Below are positions 37,411 through 51,229 of a DNA stretch of 64,000 bases, piece by piece; the stretch's first letter is position 1; every line of letters begins with the position of its first letter. Position numbers and translations under genes: made by a program. The notes under the pieces are model-generated. The model ran no database searches. It saw nothing but the letters and a program-made list of their open reading frames with translations, and had not been told where the DNA came from. Origin of the DNA: Zea mays (Eukaryota; Streptophyta; Magnoliopsida; Poales; Poaceae); the NCBI RefSeq assembly GCF_902167145.1, contig NC_050100.1, forward strand, positions 200,917,974 through 200,981,973, written 5' to 3'.

Positions 37411-40400
37411 AAGAAATCCAAGAAATGGCCTCCACCAAAAATCCAAGAATGTGACCTATGACAAGGAAACTTATGTGGGGTCTGGTGTACGAGCCTGTGT
37501 TCGATGGTCAATGGCTACACAACCCCTATTTTTGTCGAAAATAGCATCAACGACCATTTTCAATAATACCGAAGGCAAACACCTACGGATTTTTGACCAA
37601 TAAATTGTCTCGACCAAAAATCCAAAATGTGATCTATGGCATAGAAACATATGTGGGGTGAGGTGTACGAGCCTCTAGTCGATGATTAATGATCACACAA
37701 CACCTATTTTTGTCGAAAATGGCATGAACGACAATTTTCAATAATACCCATGGCTAACACCTACGAAATTTTGGCCAAGAATGTGATCTATGGAAATAAA
37801 ACATACATGGGGTGAGGTGTACGAGCCTCTGATCGATGATGAATGGCCACACAACTCCCATTTTTGTCGAAAATAGCATGAAGGACCATTTTCAATAATA
37901 CCGAAGGCTAACACCAATGGATTTTTGGCCAAGAAATGGTCTCCACCAGAAAACCAAGAATGTGATCCATGGCAAGAAAACCTATGTGGGGTGAGGTGTA
38001 GGAGCCTCTAGTCGATGATCAAAGGCCACACAACCTTCATCTTTGCCGAAAATAGCCATTAAACGACCATTTTCAATAATACCAAAGGCTAACACCTACG
38101 GGTTTTTTACCAAGAAATGATCTCCACCAAAAATCCAAGAATTTGATCTATGGCAAGGAAACATATGTGGGGTCAGGTGTATGAGCCTCTGGTCGATGAT
38201 CAATGGCTACACAACCCCCATTTTTGTCCAAAATAGCAAGAACGAGAATTTTCAATAAAACCGAAGGCTAACACCTACGGATTTTTGACCAACAAATGGA
38301 CCCCACCAGAAGTCCAAGAATGTGACCTATGGCAAGGAAACATATATGGGGTCAGGTGTACGAGCCTTTGTTCGATGGTCAATGGCTACACAACCCCCAT
38401 TTTTGTCGAAAATAGAATGAACGACCGTTTTCAATAATACCATAGGCTAACACCTTCGGATTTTTGACTAAGAAATGGTCTCCACCAGAAATCTATGAAT
38501 GTGACCTATGACAAGGAAACATATGTGGGGTTAGGTGTACAAGCCTCTGGTCGATGATCAATGGCCCCACAACCCCCATTTTGTCGAAAATGGTCATGAA
38601 GAACCATTTTCAATAATACTGAAGGCTAACACCTAGGATTTTTACCAAGAAATGGTCTCCACTAGAAATCCAAGAATGTGATCTATGGCAAGGAAACATA
38701 TGTGGGGTGAGGTGAACGAGCCTCTGGTCAATGATCAATGGCCACACAACCCCCATTTTTGTCGAAAATAGCCATGAACGACCATTTTCAATAATACCGA
38801 AGGCTAACACCTACAGATTTTTGACCAAGAAATGGTCTCCATAGAAATCAAAGAATGTGGCCTATGGCAAGGAAACATAAGTGGGGTGAGGTATACGAGC
38901 ATCTAGTCGATGATCAATGGCCACACAACCCTTTTTTGTCAGAAATTGCTTTGAACGAGCATTTTCAATAATACCAAAGGCTAACACCTACCGATTTTTG
39001 ACCAAGAAATGGTTTCCGCCAGAAATCCAAGAATGTGAACTATGACAAGGAAACATATGTGGGATGAGGTGTACGCGAAACTGGTCGATGATCAATGGCC
39101 ACACAACCCCCATTTTTGTCGAAAATAGCATGCACGACCATTTTCAATAATACCTACAGATTAATGGCCACACAACCCCCATTTTTGTCGAAAATGGTCT
39201 CCACCCGAAAACCAAGAATGTGATCTATCACAAGGAAACATATGTGGGGTGAGGTGTACGAGCCTCTAATCGATGATCAATGGCCACACAACCTTCATTT
39301 TTGCCGAAAATAGCCATGAGCAACCATTTCAATAATACCGAAGGCTAACACCTACGGATTTTTGACCAAGAAATGGTCTCCACCAAAAATACAAGAATGT
39401 GATCTATGGCTAGGAAACATATGTGGGGTCAGGTTTATGGGCCTCTGGTCGATGATCAATGATCACACAACCCCCATTTGTGTCCAAAATAGCATGAACG
39501 ACCATTTTCAATAATACCGAAGGCTAACACCAACGGATTTTTGACCAAGTAATGGCCTTCACCAGAAATCCAAGAATGTGAACTTTGGCAAGGAAACATA
39601 TGTGGGGTGAGGTGTACAAGCCTCTAGTCAATGATCAATGGCCACACAACCCCCATTTTGGTCGAAAACAGCCATGAACAACCATTTTCATTAATACCGA
39701 AGGCTAATACCTACGGATTTTTGACCAAGAAATGGTCTCCACCAAAAATCGAAGAATTTTATTTATGGCAAGGAAACATATGTGGTGTTATATGTACGAG
39801 CCTTTGGTCGATGATAAGTGGCCTCACAATCCCCATTTTTCTCGAAAATAGCATGAACGGCCATTTTCAATAATACCAAAGGATAACACCTACATATTTT
39901 TGACCAAGATATGGTCTCCACTAGAAATGCAAGAATGTGATCTATGGAAAGGAAACATATGTGGGGTGGGGTGTATGAGCGTCTGGTCAATGATCAATGG
40001 CCACACAACCCCCATTTTTGTCGAAAATAGCATTAACGAACAATTTCAATAATACCGAAGGCTAACACCTACAAACTTTTGACCAAGAAATGGTATCCAC
40101 CAGAAATCCAAGAATGTGATCTATGGCAAGAAAACATATGTGGGGTGAGGTGTACGAGCCTCTGGTTGATGATCAATGGCCACACATCTCCCATTTTTGT
40201 CGAAAATAGCATGAAGGCCATTTTCAATAATACCGAAGACTAACACCAACGGATTTTTGGCCAAGAAATGGTCTCCACCCAAAAACCAAGAATGTGATCT
40301 ATCACAAGGAAACATATGTGGGGTGAGTTGTACGAGCCTCTAATCGATGATCAATGGCCACACAACCTTCATTTTTTGCCGAAAATAGCCATGAGCAACC

Positions 40401-43400
40401 ATTTCAATAATACCAAAGGCTAACACCTACGGATTTTTGACCAAGAAATGGTCTCCACCAAAAATACAAGAATGTGATCTATGGCCAGGAAACATATGTG
40501 GGGTCAGGTTTATGGGCCTCTTGTCGATGATCAATGATCACACAACCCCCATTTGTGTCCAAAATAGCATGAACGACCATTTTCAATAATACCGAAGGCT
40601 AACACCAAAGGATTTTTGACCAAGTAATGGCCTCCACCAGAAATCCAAGAATGTGAACTTTGGCAAGGAAACATATGTGGGGTAAGGTGTACGAGCCTCT
40701 AGTCGATGATCAATGGCCACATAACCCCCATTTTAGTCGAAAATAGCCAAGAACGACCATTTTCAATAATAGCGAAGGCTAACACCTACAAATTTTTTGA
40801 CCAAGAAATGGTCTCCACCAGGATTCCAAGAACGTGATCTGTGGCAAGGTAACCTATGTGGGGTGAGGTGTACGAGCCTCTGGTCGATGATCAATGACCA
40901 CAATACCCCCATTTTTGTCGATAATAGCATGAACAACAATTTTCAATAATACCGAAGGCTAACACATACAAACGAGCCTCTAGTCGATGACTAGTGGCCA
41001 CACAACAGACATTTTTGTCGAAAATTGCATGAACGACCATTTTCAATAATACCGAAGGATAACACCTACGGATTCTTGATGAAGAAATGGTCTCCATAAG
41101 AAATCCAAGGATGCAATCTATGGCAAGCAAACATATGTGGGGTGAGGTGTACGAGCCTCTAGTCGATAATCAATGGCCACACAACCCCCATTTTTGTCGA
41201 CAATAGCATGAACGAACATTTTCAATAATACTGAAGGCTAACACCTACAGATTTTTGACCAAGAAATGGTCTCCCCTAGAAATTCAAGGCTGTCGAAAAT
41301 TGCATGAATGACCATTTCAATAATGCCGAAGGCTAACCCCTACGAATTTTTTTAAAAAAATTGTCTCCACCAGAAATCCAAGAATGTGATCTATGAATAG
41401 GAAACATATGTGTTGTCAGGTGTACGAGGCTCTGGTCGATGATGAGTGGCCACACAACCCCCATTTTTTCGAAAATATTATGACCGACCATTTTCAAAAA
41501 TACCAAAGGCTAACGCCTACAGATTTTTGACCAAGAAATCCAAGAATGTGATCTATGGCAAGGAAACATGTGTGGGGTGAGGTGTATGAGCCTCTGGTCG
41601 ATGATCAATGACCACACAACCCCTATTTTTGTCGAAAATAGCATGAACGACCATTTTCAATAGTACCGAAGGCTAACACCTACAGATTTTTGACTAAGAA
41701 ATGGTCTCCACCAGAAATCCAAGAATGTGATCTATGTCAAGGAAACATATGTTGGGTGAGGTGTACGAGACTCTGGTCGATGATCAATGGCCACACAACC
41801 CCCATTTCTATCGAAAATAGCCATGAACAACCATTTTCAATAATACTGAAGGCAAACACCTACGAATTTTTGACCAAAAAATGGTCTCTACAAGAAATCC
41901 AACAATGTGATCTATGGCAAGGAAACATATGTGTGGGGAATTGTACGAGCCTCTGGTCGATGATCAATGGCCACACAACCCCTATTTTTTGTCGAAAATA
42001 GCATGAAGGACCATTTTCAATAATACCAAAGGCTAACACCTACAGATTTTTGACCAATAAATGGTCTCCACCAGAAATCCAAGAATGTGATCTATGGCAA
42101 GTAAACATATGTGGGGTGAAGTGTACGAGCCTCTAGTCGATGATCAATGGCCACACAACCCACATTTTTCTCGAAAATTGCATGGACGACCATTTTAATA
42201 ATATCGAAGGATAACACCTACGGATTTTTGTCCAAGAAATGGACTCCACCAAAAATCCAAGAATGCAATCTATGGCAAGCAAAAATATGTGGGGTGAGGT
42301 ATACGAGCCTCTAGTTGATGATTAATGGCCACACAACACCCATTTTTTCGAAAATAGCATGTACGACCATTTTCAATAAAACCGAAGGCTCACACCTACG
42401 GATTTTTGACCAAAATATGGTCTCCTCTAGGAATCCAAGGAAGTCGAAAATAGCATGAACGACCATTTTCAATAATACCGAAGGCTGACACCTAAAGGTT
42501 TTTGACCAAGAAATGGTCTCCAACAGATATCCAAAATTGTGATCTATGGTAAGGAAACACATGTGGGGTCATGCGTACGAGCCTATGGTCGATGATCAAT
42601 GGCTACACAACCCCCATTTTGTCGAAAATAGCATGAACGGCCATTTTCAATAATACCAAAGTCTATCACCTACGGATTGTTGACGAAGAAATGGTCTCCA
42701 CCAGAAATCCAAGAATGTGATCTATGTCAAGGAAACATATGTGGGGTGTGGTGTACGAGCCTCTAGTAGATGACTAATGGCCACACAACCCCCATTTTTG
42801 TTGAAAATAGCATGAACGACCATTTTCAACAATACCGAAGGCTAACACATACAAATTTTTGACCAAGAAATGGTCACCACCAAAAATCCAAGAATGTGAT
42901 ATTTGGCAAGGAAACATATGTGTGGACAGGTGTATGGGACTCTAGTTGATGATCAATGGCCACACAACCCTCATTTTTTGGAGAAAATAACCAAGAACGA
43001 CCATTTTCAATAATAAAGAAGGCTAACACCTACGGATTTTTCACCAATAAATGGTCTCCACCAGAAATCCAAGAATGTGATCTTTGGCAAAGAAACATAT
43101 GTGGGGTGAGGTGTACGAGCCTCTGGTCGATGATCAATGGCCACACAACCCCCATTTCTGTCGCAAATAGCCATGAACGACCATTTTCAATAAAACTGAA
43201 GGCTAACACCTAAAGATTTTTGACCATGAAATGGTCTCTACCAGAAATCCAAGATTGTGATTTATGGCAAGGAATCACATGTGGGGTCAGGTGTACGAGC
43301 CTCTGGTCGATGATCAATGGCCACACAATCCTCATTTTTGTCGGAAATAGCACGAACTACCATATTCAATAATACAGAAGGCTGACACCTACAGATTTCT

Positions 43401-44477
43401 CACCAAGAAACGACCTCCACCAGAAATCCAAGAATGTGATCTATGGCAAAGAAAAATATGTGGGGTCAGGTGTACGAACCCCTGGTCGATGATCAAAGGC
43501 CACACAAGCCATATTTTTTCGAAAATAGCATGAACGACCATTTTCAATAATACCGAAAGCTAACACCTACAGATATTTTACCAATAAATAGAGTCAAACA
43601 AAATGTGATCTATGGCAAGGAAACATATGTGGGGTGAGGTGTACGAGCCTCTGGTCAATGACCAATGGCCACACAACCCCCATTTTTGTCGAAAATAGCA
43701 TGAACGACCATTTTCAATAATACCGAAGGCTAACACCTACGCATTTTTACTAAGATTTGGTCTCCACCAGAAATCCAAACATTTTATCTATGGCAATAAA
43801 ACATATGTGGGATGAGGTGTACGAGCCTTTGGTCGATGATTAATGGCCACACAACCCCTATTTTTGTTGAAAATAGCATGAACGACCATTTTCAATAATA
43901 CCGAAGGATAACACCTACAATTTTTGGCCAAGAAATGGTATCCAATAGAAATCCAAGAATGTGATATATGGCAAGTAAACATATGTGGGGTTAGGTGTAC
44001 GAGCCTCTTGTCATTGATCAATGGCCACACGACCCCTATTTTTTTGAAAATAACATGAACGACCATTTTCTATAATACCGAAGGGTAACACCTATGAATT
44101 TTTGACCAAGAAATGGTCTCCTCCAGAAATCCAAGATTGTGATCTATGGGAAGGAAACATTTGTGGGGTGAGTTGTACGAGCCTTTGGTCGATGATAAAT
44201 GGCCACACAACCCACATTTTTGTCGAAAATTTAATGGACGACCATTTCAATAATACCGAAGGCTAACACCTACGGATTTTTGATCAACAAATTGTCTCCA
44301 CTAGAAATCTAAGAATGTGATCTATGGCAAGGAAACATATGTGGGGTGAGGTGTACGAGCCTCTGCTCGATGATCAATGGCCACACAACCCCATTATTAT
44401 CAAAAATAGCCATTAATGACCATTTTCAATAATACAGAAGGCTAACACCTATGATTTATGACCTGGAAATGGTCGGT
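37411..44477 (+). repeat. K180 array, right copy, (+) block
   Basis: About 39 K180 monomers. Positions 37545-39600 are a direct copy of left 6488-8640 (shared rare variants: CAAATGGACCCCACC near 38295 and 7264, and GGCCCCACAA near 38565 and 7530). Positions 39190-39545 are repeated at about 40260-40625. From about 40650 the block is an inverted copy of 19903-23370. It ends at AATGGTCGG beside TR-1. Confidence 0.93.
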
Positions 44478-47400
44478 TGGAATATAAAGAATTCAAAACA
44501 ATAGATCAGCTTTTAAACCTGAAATGATGTTTCTATGATATTGACTGCGTTGTATTCACATGAGTGAGTATTAGAGTACAACTAGTGGATGAAGACATTA
44601 TTGGGCTAGCTAATGACCTTTTGTGATACCAGGTTTCCTATAATCCCCTCTATTCAAGGCATACCTAGATGGTGTTTATGTCCACTCAAGTAAAACACTA
44701 CACTTTATTATGCCACATTGTTTCTCAAAATAAAATAAAGACCATGGGAAATTTAGCTAAATTACGTAAGAGATATGTCCAAACATAGGTTAAGGTTGTA
44801 AGGCACCTTTTTCCATCATACAGTTGCTAAAAAGTTGGAATATAAAGAATTCAAAAGAATAGACCAACATTGGAACTAGAAATAGTGTTTCTATGGTAAT
44901 GAGGGCATTGTATTCGCATGAGAGGGTATTAGAGTACAACACACTGAATGAAGACATTAGTGGGCTAGCTAATGACCTTTTGTGATAATATGTTTCCTAT
45001 AATCCCCTCTATTCAAGGCATACTCAAATGGTGTTTAAGTCCACTCAAGTAAGACACCACACTTCAATTTGCAACATCGTTTCTCAAAATAAAATAAAGA
45101 CCATGAAAATTTTAGCCAAATTGCATGGGAGACTTGTCCAAACATAGGTTAACATTGCAAGGCATATTTTTTAAACCATGCAAAAAGTTGGAATATAAAG
45201 AATTCAATACAATAGATAACCTTTTAAACTACAAATGACGTTTCCTGATGTCAAGGGCATTGTATTAGCACGAGAGGGTATTAGAGTACAACTAGTGAAT
45301 GAAGACGTCATTGGGCTAGCTAATGACCTTTTGTGATTCTAGGTTTCCTATAATCCCCTCTAGGTTTCCTATAATCCCCTCTATTCAATAAGCCACATCG
45401 TTTCTCAAAATAAAATAAAGACCATGGAAAATTTAGCCAAATTGCTTGAGTGAATTGTCCAAACATTGGTTATGGTTGTAAGGCACCTTTTTTCCACCAT
45501 ACAATTGCTAAAAAGTTGGAAAATAAAGAATTCTAATCAATAGATCATCTTTTAAACCACAAATGATGTTTCCATGATATTGAGGGCATTGTATTCACAT
45601 GAGAGGGTATTAGAGTACAACTAGTGGATGAAGACATTATTGGGCTAGCTACTGACCTTTTGTGATACCAGGTTTCCTATAATCCTCTCTATTCAAGGCA
45701 TACCTAGGTGGTGTTTATGTCCACTCAAGTAAAAACACCGCACATCATTATGCCACATCGTTTCTCAAAATAAAATAAAATAAAGACCATGGGAAATTTA
45801 GAAAAATTGCGTGAGAGATCTGTCCAAACATAGGTTATAGTTGTATGTCACCTTTTTTCCACCATAAAGTTGTGAAAAGGTTGTAATATAAAGAATACAA
45901 AACAATAGATCACCTTTTAAACCTCAAATGACGTTTCTATGATATTGAGGACATTGTATTCAGACGAGTGGGTATTCGAGAACAACTAGTGGATGAAGAC
46001 GTTATTGGGCTAGCTAATGACCTTTTGTGATACTAGGTTTCCTATAATCCCCTGTATTAAAGGCATACCTAGATGGTGTTTATGTCCACTCAAGTAAAAC
46101 ATCGCACATCATTACGCCACATCGTTTCTAAAAATAAAATAAAGACAATAGAAAATTTAGCCAAATTGTGTAAGAGATCTGTCCAAACATAGGTTAAGGT
46201 TGTAAGACACATTTTTTCCACCATACAGTTGCTAAAAAGTTGGAATATAAAGAATTCAAAACAATAGATCATGTTTGAAACAAAAAATAGTGTTTCTATG
46301 ATATTAAAGGCATTGTATTCGCACGAGAGGGTATTAGAGTACAATTATTGGATGAAGACGCTAGTGGGCTAGCTAATGATCTTTTGTGATAACAGGTTTC
46401 CTATAATCCCCACTATTCAAGGAATACTTAAACGGCGTTTATGTCCACTCAAGTAAAACGCCACACATCAATTTGCCACATCGATTCTCAAAATAAAATA
46501 AAGATGATAAAAAGTTGGAATATAAAGAATTCAATACAATAGATCAACTTTTAAACCACAAATGATGTTTCCCTGATGTCAAGGGCATTATATTCGGATG
46601 AGAGGGTATTAGAGTACAACTAGTGGATGAAGATGTCATTGGGCTAGATAATGACCTTCTGTGATACCAGGTTTCCTATAATCCCCTCTATTCAAGGGAT
46701 ACCTAGATGGTGTTTATGTCCACTCAAGTAAAACACCACACATCAATATGACACATCATTTCTAAAAATAAAATAAAGACTATGGAAAATTTAGCCAAAT
46801 TGCGTGAGTGAACTGTCCAAACATAGGTTAAGGTTGTAAGGCAATTTTTTCCACCATACAGTTGCTAAAAAGTTGGAATATAAAGAATTCAAAACAATAG
46901 ATCACCTTTTAAACCTCAAATGACGTTTCTATGATATTGAGGGCATTGTATTCACACGAGAGGGTATTAGAGTACAACTAGCGGATGAAGGCGTTATTGG
47001 GCTAGTTAATGACCTTTTGTGATACCAGGTTTCCTATAATCCCTTTATTCAAGGCATATCTAGATGGTGTTTATGTCCACTCAAGTAAAACATCGCACAT
47101 CATTATGCCACATCATTTCACAAAATAAAATAAAGACCATGGGAAATTTTGCCAAATTGCACGAGAGAATTTTCGAAACATAGGTTAGGGTTGTAAGACA
47201 CCTTTTTTCCACCAAAAAGATGCTAATAAGTAGGAATATAAAGAATTCAAAACAATAGATCACCTTTTAAACTAAAAATGACGTTTCCCTGATGTCAAGG
47301 GCATTGTATTCGCACCAGAGGGTATTAGAGTACAACTAGTGGATGAAGGCGTTATTGGGCTAGCTAATGACCTTTTGTAATACTAGGTTTCCTATAATCC

Positions 47401-47540
47401 CCTCCATTCAAGGCATACCTAGACGGTGTTTATGTCCACTCAAGAAAACAACACACATCAATATGCCACATCATTTCTCAAAATAAAACAATGACCATGG
47501 AAAATTTAGCCAAATTGAGTGAGAGAACAGTCCAAATATA
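44478..47540 (+). repeat. TR-1 array, right copy, (+) half
   Basis: About 8-9 TR-1 monomers, the inverted counterpart of 16789-19902 with the same shortened monomers (near 45345-45405 and 46500-46510) and the same ordered variants. It ends GTCCAAATATAGGG before the inversion scar. Confidence 0.93.
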
Positions 47541-47567
47541 GGGTTAGTCGATGAAGACGTCATTGGG
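47541..47567. other. TR-1 inversion scar, right copy
   Basis: TTAGTCGATGAAGACGTCAT and flanks join a (+) TR-1 piece to a (-) piece starting GGCTAAATTTTCCATGG. This is the reverse complement of the left-copy scar at 16787-16815 with only small differences. Confidence 0.88.
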
Positions 47568-50500
47568 CTAAATTTTCCATGGTCTTTATTTTATTTTGAG
47601 AAAAGATGTGGCAAATTGATGTGTGGTGTTTTCCTTGAGTGGACATAAACACAATCTAGGTACGCCTTGAATAGAAGGGATTATAGGAAACCTGGTATCA
47701 CAAAAAGTTATTAGCTAGCCCAATAACGTCTTCAACCTCTAGTTGTACTCTAATACCCTCTCGTGCGAATACAGTGCCCTCAATATCATAGAAACGTCAT
47801 TTGTGGCTTCAAATGTGATCTATTGTTTTGAATTCTTTATATTCCAACTTTTTAGCAACTGTATGGTGGAAAAATGTGCCTTACAACTTTAACCTATGTT
47901 TGGACAGTTCTCTCACTCAATTTGGCTAAATTTTCCATGGTCTTTGTTTTATTGAGAAATAATGTGGCATATTAATATGTGGTGTTTTATTTGAGTGGAC
48001 ATAAACACCGTCTAGGTATGCCTTGAATAGAGGGGATTATAGGAAACCTGGTATCACAAAAGGTCATTAGCTAGCCCAGTAACATATTTATCCTCTAGTT
48101 GTACTCAAATACCCTCTCGTGCGAATACAATGCCCTTGACATCTGGGAAACATCATTTTTAGTTTAAAAGGTGATCTATTGTTTTGAATTCTTTATATTC
48201 CTGCTTTTTAGCAACTGTATGGTGGTAAAAGTGCCTTACAACATTAACCTATGTTTGGAAAGTTCTCTCATGCAATTTGGCTAAATTTCCCATGGTCTTT
48301 ATTTTATTTTGAGAAACGATGTGGCATAATGATGTGCGGTGTTTTACTTGAGTGGACACAAATACCATCTAGGTATGCGTTAAATAGAGGGGATTTTAGG
48401 TATTTTGCTATCACAAAAGGTCATTTGCTAGCTTAATAACATCTTCATCCACTAGTTGTACTCTAATACCGTCTCGTGTGAATACAATGCCCTCAATATC
48501 ATAGAAACGTCATTTGAGGTTTAAAAGGTGATATATTGTTTTGAATTCTTTATATTCCAACTTTTTTGCAACTATATGGTGGAAAAAAGGTGCCGTACAA
48601 CCTTAACCTATGTTTGGACAGTTCACTCATGTAATTTGGCTAAATTTTCCATGGTCATTATTTTATTTTGAGAAACGATGTGGCATATTGATGTGTTTTG
48701 TTTTTCTTGAGTGGACATAAACACGACTAGGTATGCCTTGAATAGAGAGGATTATAGGAAACCTGGTATCACAAAAGGTCATTAGCTAGCCCAATGACAT
48801 CTTCATCCACTAGTTGTACTCTAATACCCTCTCGTGCCAATGCAATGCCCTTGACATCAAGGAAACGTCAGTTGTGGTTTAAAAGGTGATATATTGAATT
48901 GAATTCTTTATATTGAAACTTTTTAGCAATTGTATGGTGGAAAAAAGGTGCCTTACAGCCTTAACATATGTTTGGACAGTTCTCCCATGTAGTTTGGCAA
49001 AATTTTCAATGGTCTTTATTTGATTTTGAGAAACGATGTGGCAAATTGATGTGTGGTGTTTTACTTGAGTGGACATAATCACCGTCTAAGTATGCCTTGA
49101 ATAGAGGGGTTATAGGAAACCTGTTATCACAAAAGGTCATTAGCTAGCCCACTAATGTGTTCATCCAGTAGTTGTATTCTAATACCCTCTCGTGTGAATA
49201 CAATGCCATTGACATCAGGGAAACGTCATTTTTAGTTTAAAAGTTGATCTATTACTTTGAATTCTTTATATTCCTACATTTTAGCAACTGTATGGTGGAA
49301 AAAGGTGTCATATAACCTTAACCTATGTTTGGACAGTTCTCTCACGCAATTTCGCTAAATTTCACATGGTCTTTATTATATTTTGAGAAATGATGTGGCA
49401 TAATGATGTGTGGTGTTTTACTTGAGTGGACAGAAACGCCATCTTGGTGTGCCTAGAATAGAGGGGATTATAGGAAACCTGGTATCGCAAAAGATCATTA
49501 GCTAGCCCAATAATGTCTTCATCCACTAGTTGTACTCTAAAACCCACTCGTGTGAATACAATGCCCTCAATATCATAGAAACGACATTTGAGGTTTAAAA
49601 GGTGATATATTGTTTTGAATTCTTTATATTCCAACCTTTTAGCATCTGTATGGTGGAAAAAAGGTGCCTTACAACCGTAACCTATGTTTGGACAGATCTC
49701 ACACGCAATTTGGATAAATTTCCCATGGTCTTTATTTTATTTTGAGAAATGATGTGGCAAAAATGATGTACAGTGTTTTACTTGAGTGGACATAAACACC
49801 ATCTAGGTATGCCTTGAATAGAGGGGATTATAGGAAACCTAGTATCACAAAAGGTCATTAGCTAGCCCAATAACGTCATCATCCACTAGTTGTGAATACA
49901 ATGCCCTCAATATCATAGAAACGTCATTTGAGGTTTAAAAGGTGATCTATTGTTTTGAATTCTTTATATTCCAACTTTTTCGCAACTGTATGGTGGAAAA
50001 AAGGTGCCTTACAACCTTAACCTATCTTTGTACAGTTCACTCACGTAATTTGGCTAAATTTTCCAAGGTCATTATTTTATTTTTAGAAACAATGTGGCAT
50101 ATTGATGTGTTTTGTTTTTCTTGAGTGGACATAAACACCGTGTAGGTATGCCTTGAATAGAGGGGATTATAGGAAACCTGGTATCACAAAATGTCATTTG
50201 CTAGCCCAATGACGTCTTCATCCACTAGTTGTACTCTAATACCCTCACGTGCAATTACAATGCCCTTGACATCTCGGAAACGTCATTTGTGGTATAAAAG
50301 GTGATCAATTGTTTTGAATTCTTTATATTCCAACTTTTTAGCAATTGTACGGTGGAAAAAAGGTGTCTTATAACCTTAACCTATATTTGGACAGTTCTCT
50401 CATGCAATTTGGCTAAATTTCCCATGGTCTTTATTTTACTTTGTGAAACAGTGTGGCATAATGATGTATGGTGTTATACTTGAGTGGACATAAACACCAT

Positions 50501-51203
50501 CTTGGTATGCCTTGAATAGAGGGGACTATTGGAAACCTGGTATCACAAAAGTCATTAGCTAGCCCAATAACGTCTTCATCCACTAGTTGCACACTAATAC
50601 CCTCTCGTGCTAATATAGTGCCCTCAAAATCATAGAAACGTCATTTATGGTTTAAAAGGTGATCTATTGTTTGAATTCTCTATATTCCAGCTTTTTAGCA
50701 ACGGTATGGTGGAAAAATGTACCTTAAAACCTTATCCTATGTTTGGACAGTTCTCTCACTCAATTTGGATAAATTTTCCATGGTCATTATTTTATTTTGA
50801 GAAACGATGTGGCATATTGATGTGTGTTGAGTGGATATAAAAACCATCTAGGTATGCCTTGAATAAAGGGGATTATAGGAAACCTGGTATCACAAAAGGT
50901 CATTAGCTAGCCCAATAACGTCTTCATCCACTAGTTGTACTCTAATACCCTCTGGTGCGAATACAATGCCCTTGACATCAAGGAAACGTCATTTTTAGTT
51001 TAAAAGATGACCTATTGTTTTGAATTCTTCATATTCCTACTTAATAGCAATAGTTTGGTGGAAAGAAGATTCCTTACAACCTTAACCCATGTTTGGACAG
51101 TTCTCTCGTGCAATTTGGCTAAATTTCCCATGGTCTTTATTTTATTTTTAGAAACGATGTGGCATAATGATGTTTGATGTTTTACTTGAGTGGACATAAA
51201 CAC
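47568..51203 (-). repeat. TR-1 array, right copy, (-) half
   Basis: About ten TR-1 monomers, the full-length counterpart of left 8710-16788 without the retrotransposon. The empty target lies at 48001-48012 (CACCG at 48006-48010). A hand comparison of about 157 bp next to this site with the left copy gave five mismatches. Confidence 0.94.
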
Positions 51204-51229
51204 ATCAATATGAGTTTAAGTTTATGTGT
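51204..51229. other. TR-1/K180 junction linker, right copy
   Basis: ATCAATATGAGTTTAAGTTT and flanks: the reverse complement of the left linker at 8686-8709, identical in its core. Confidence 0.8.
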
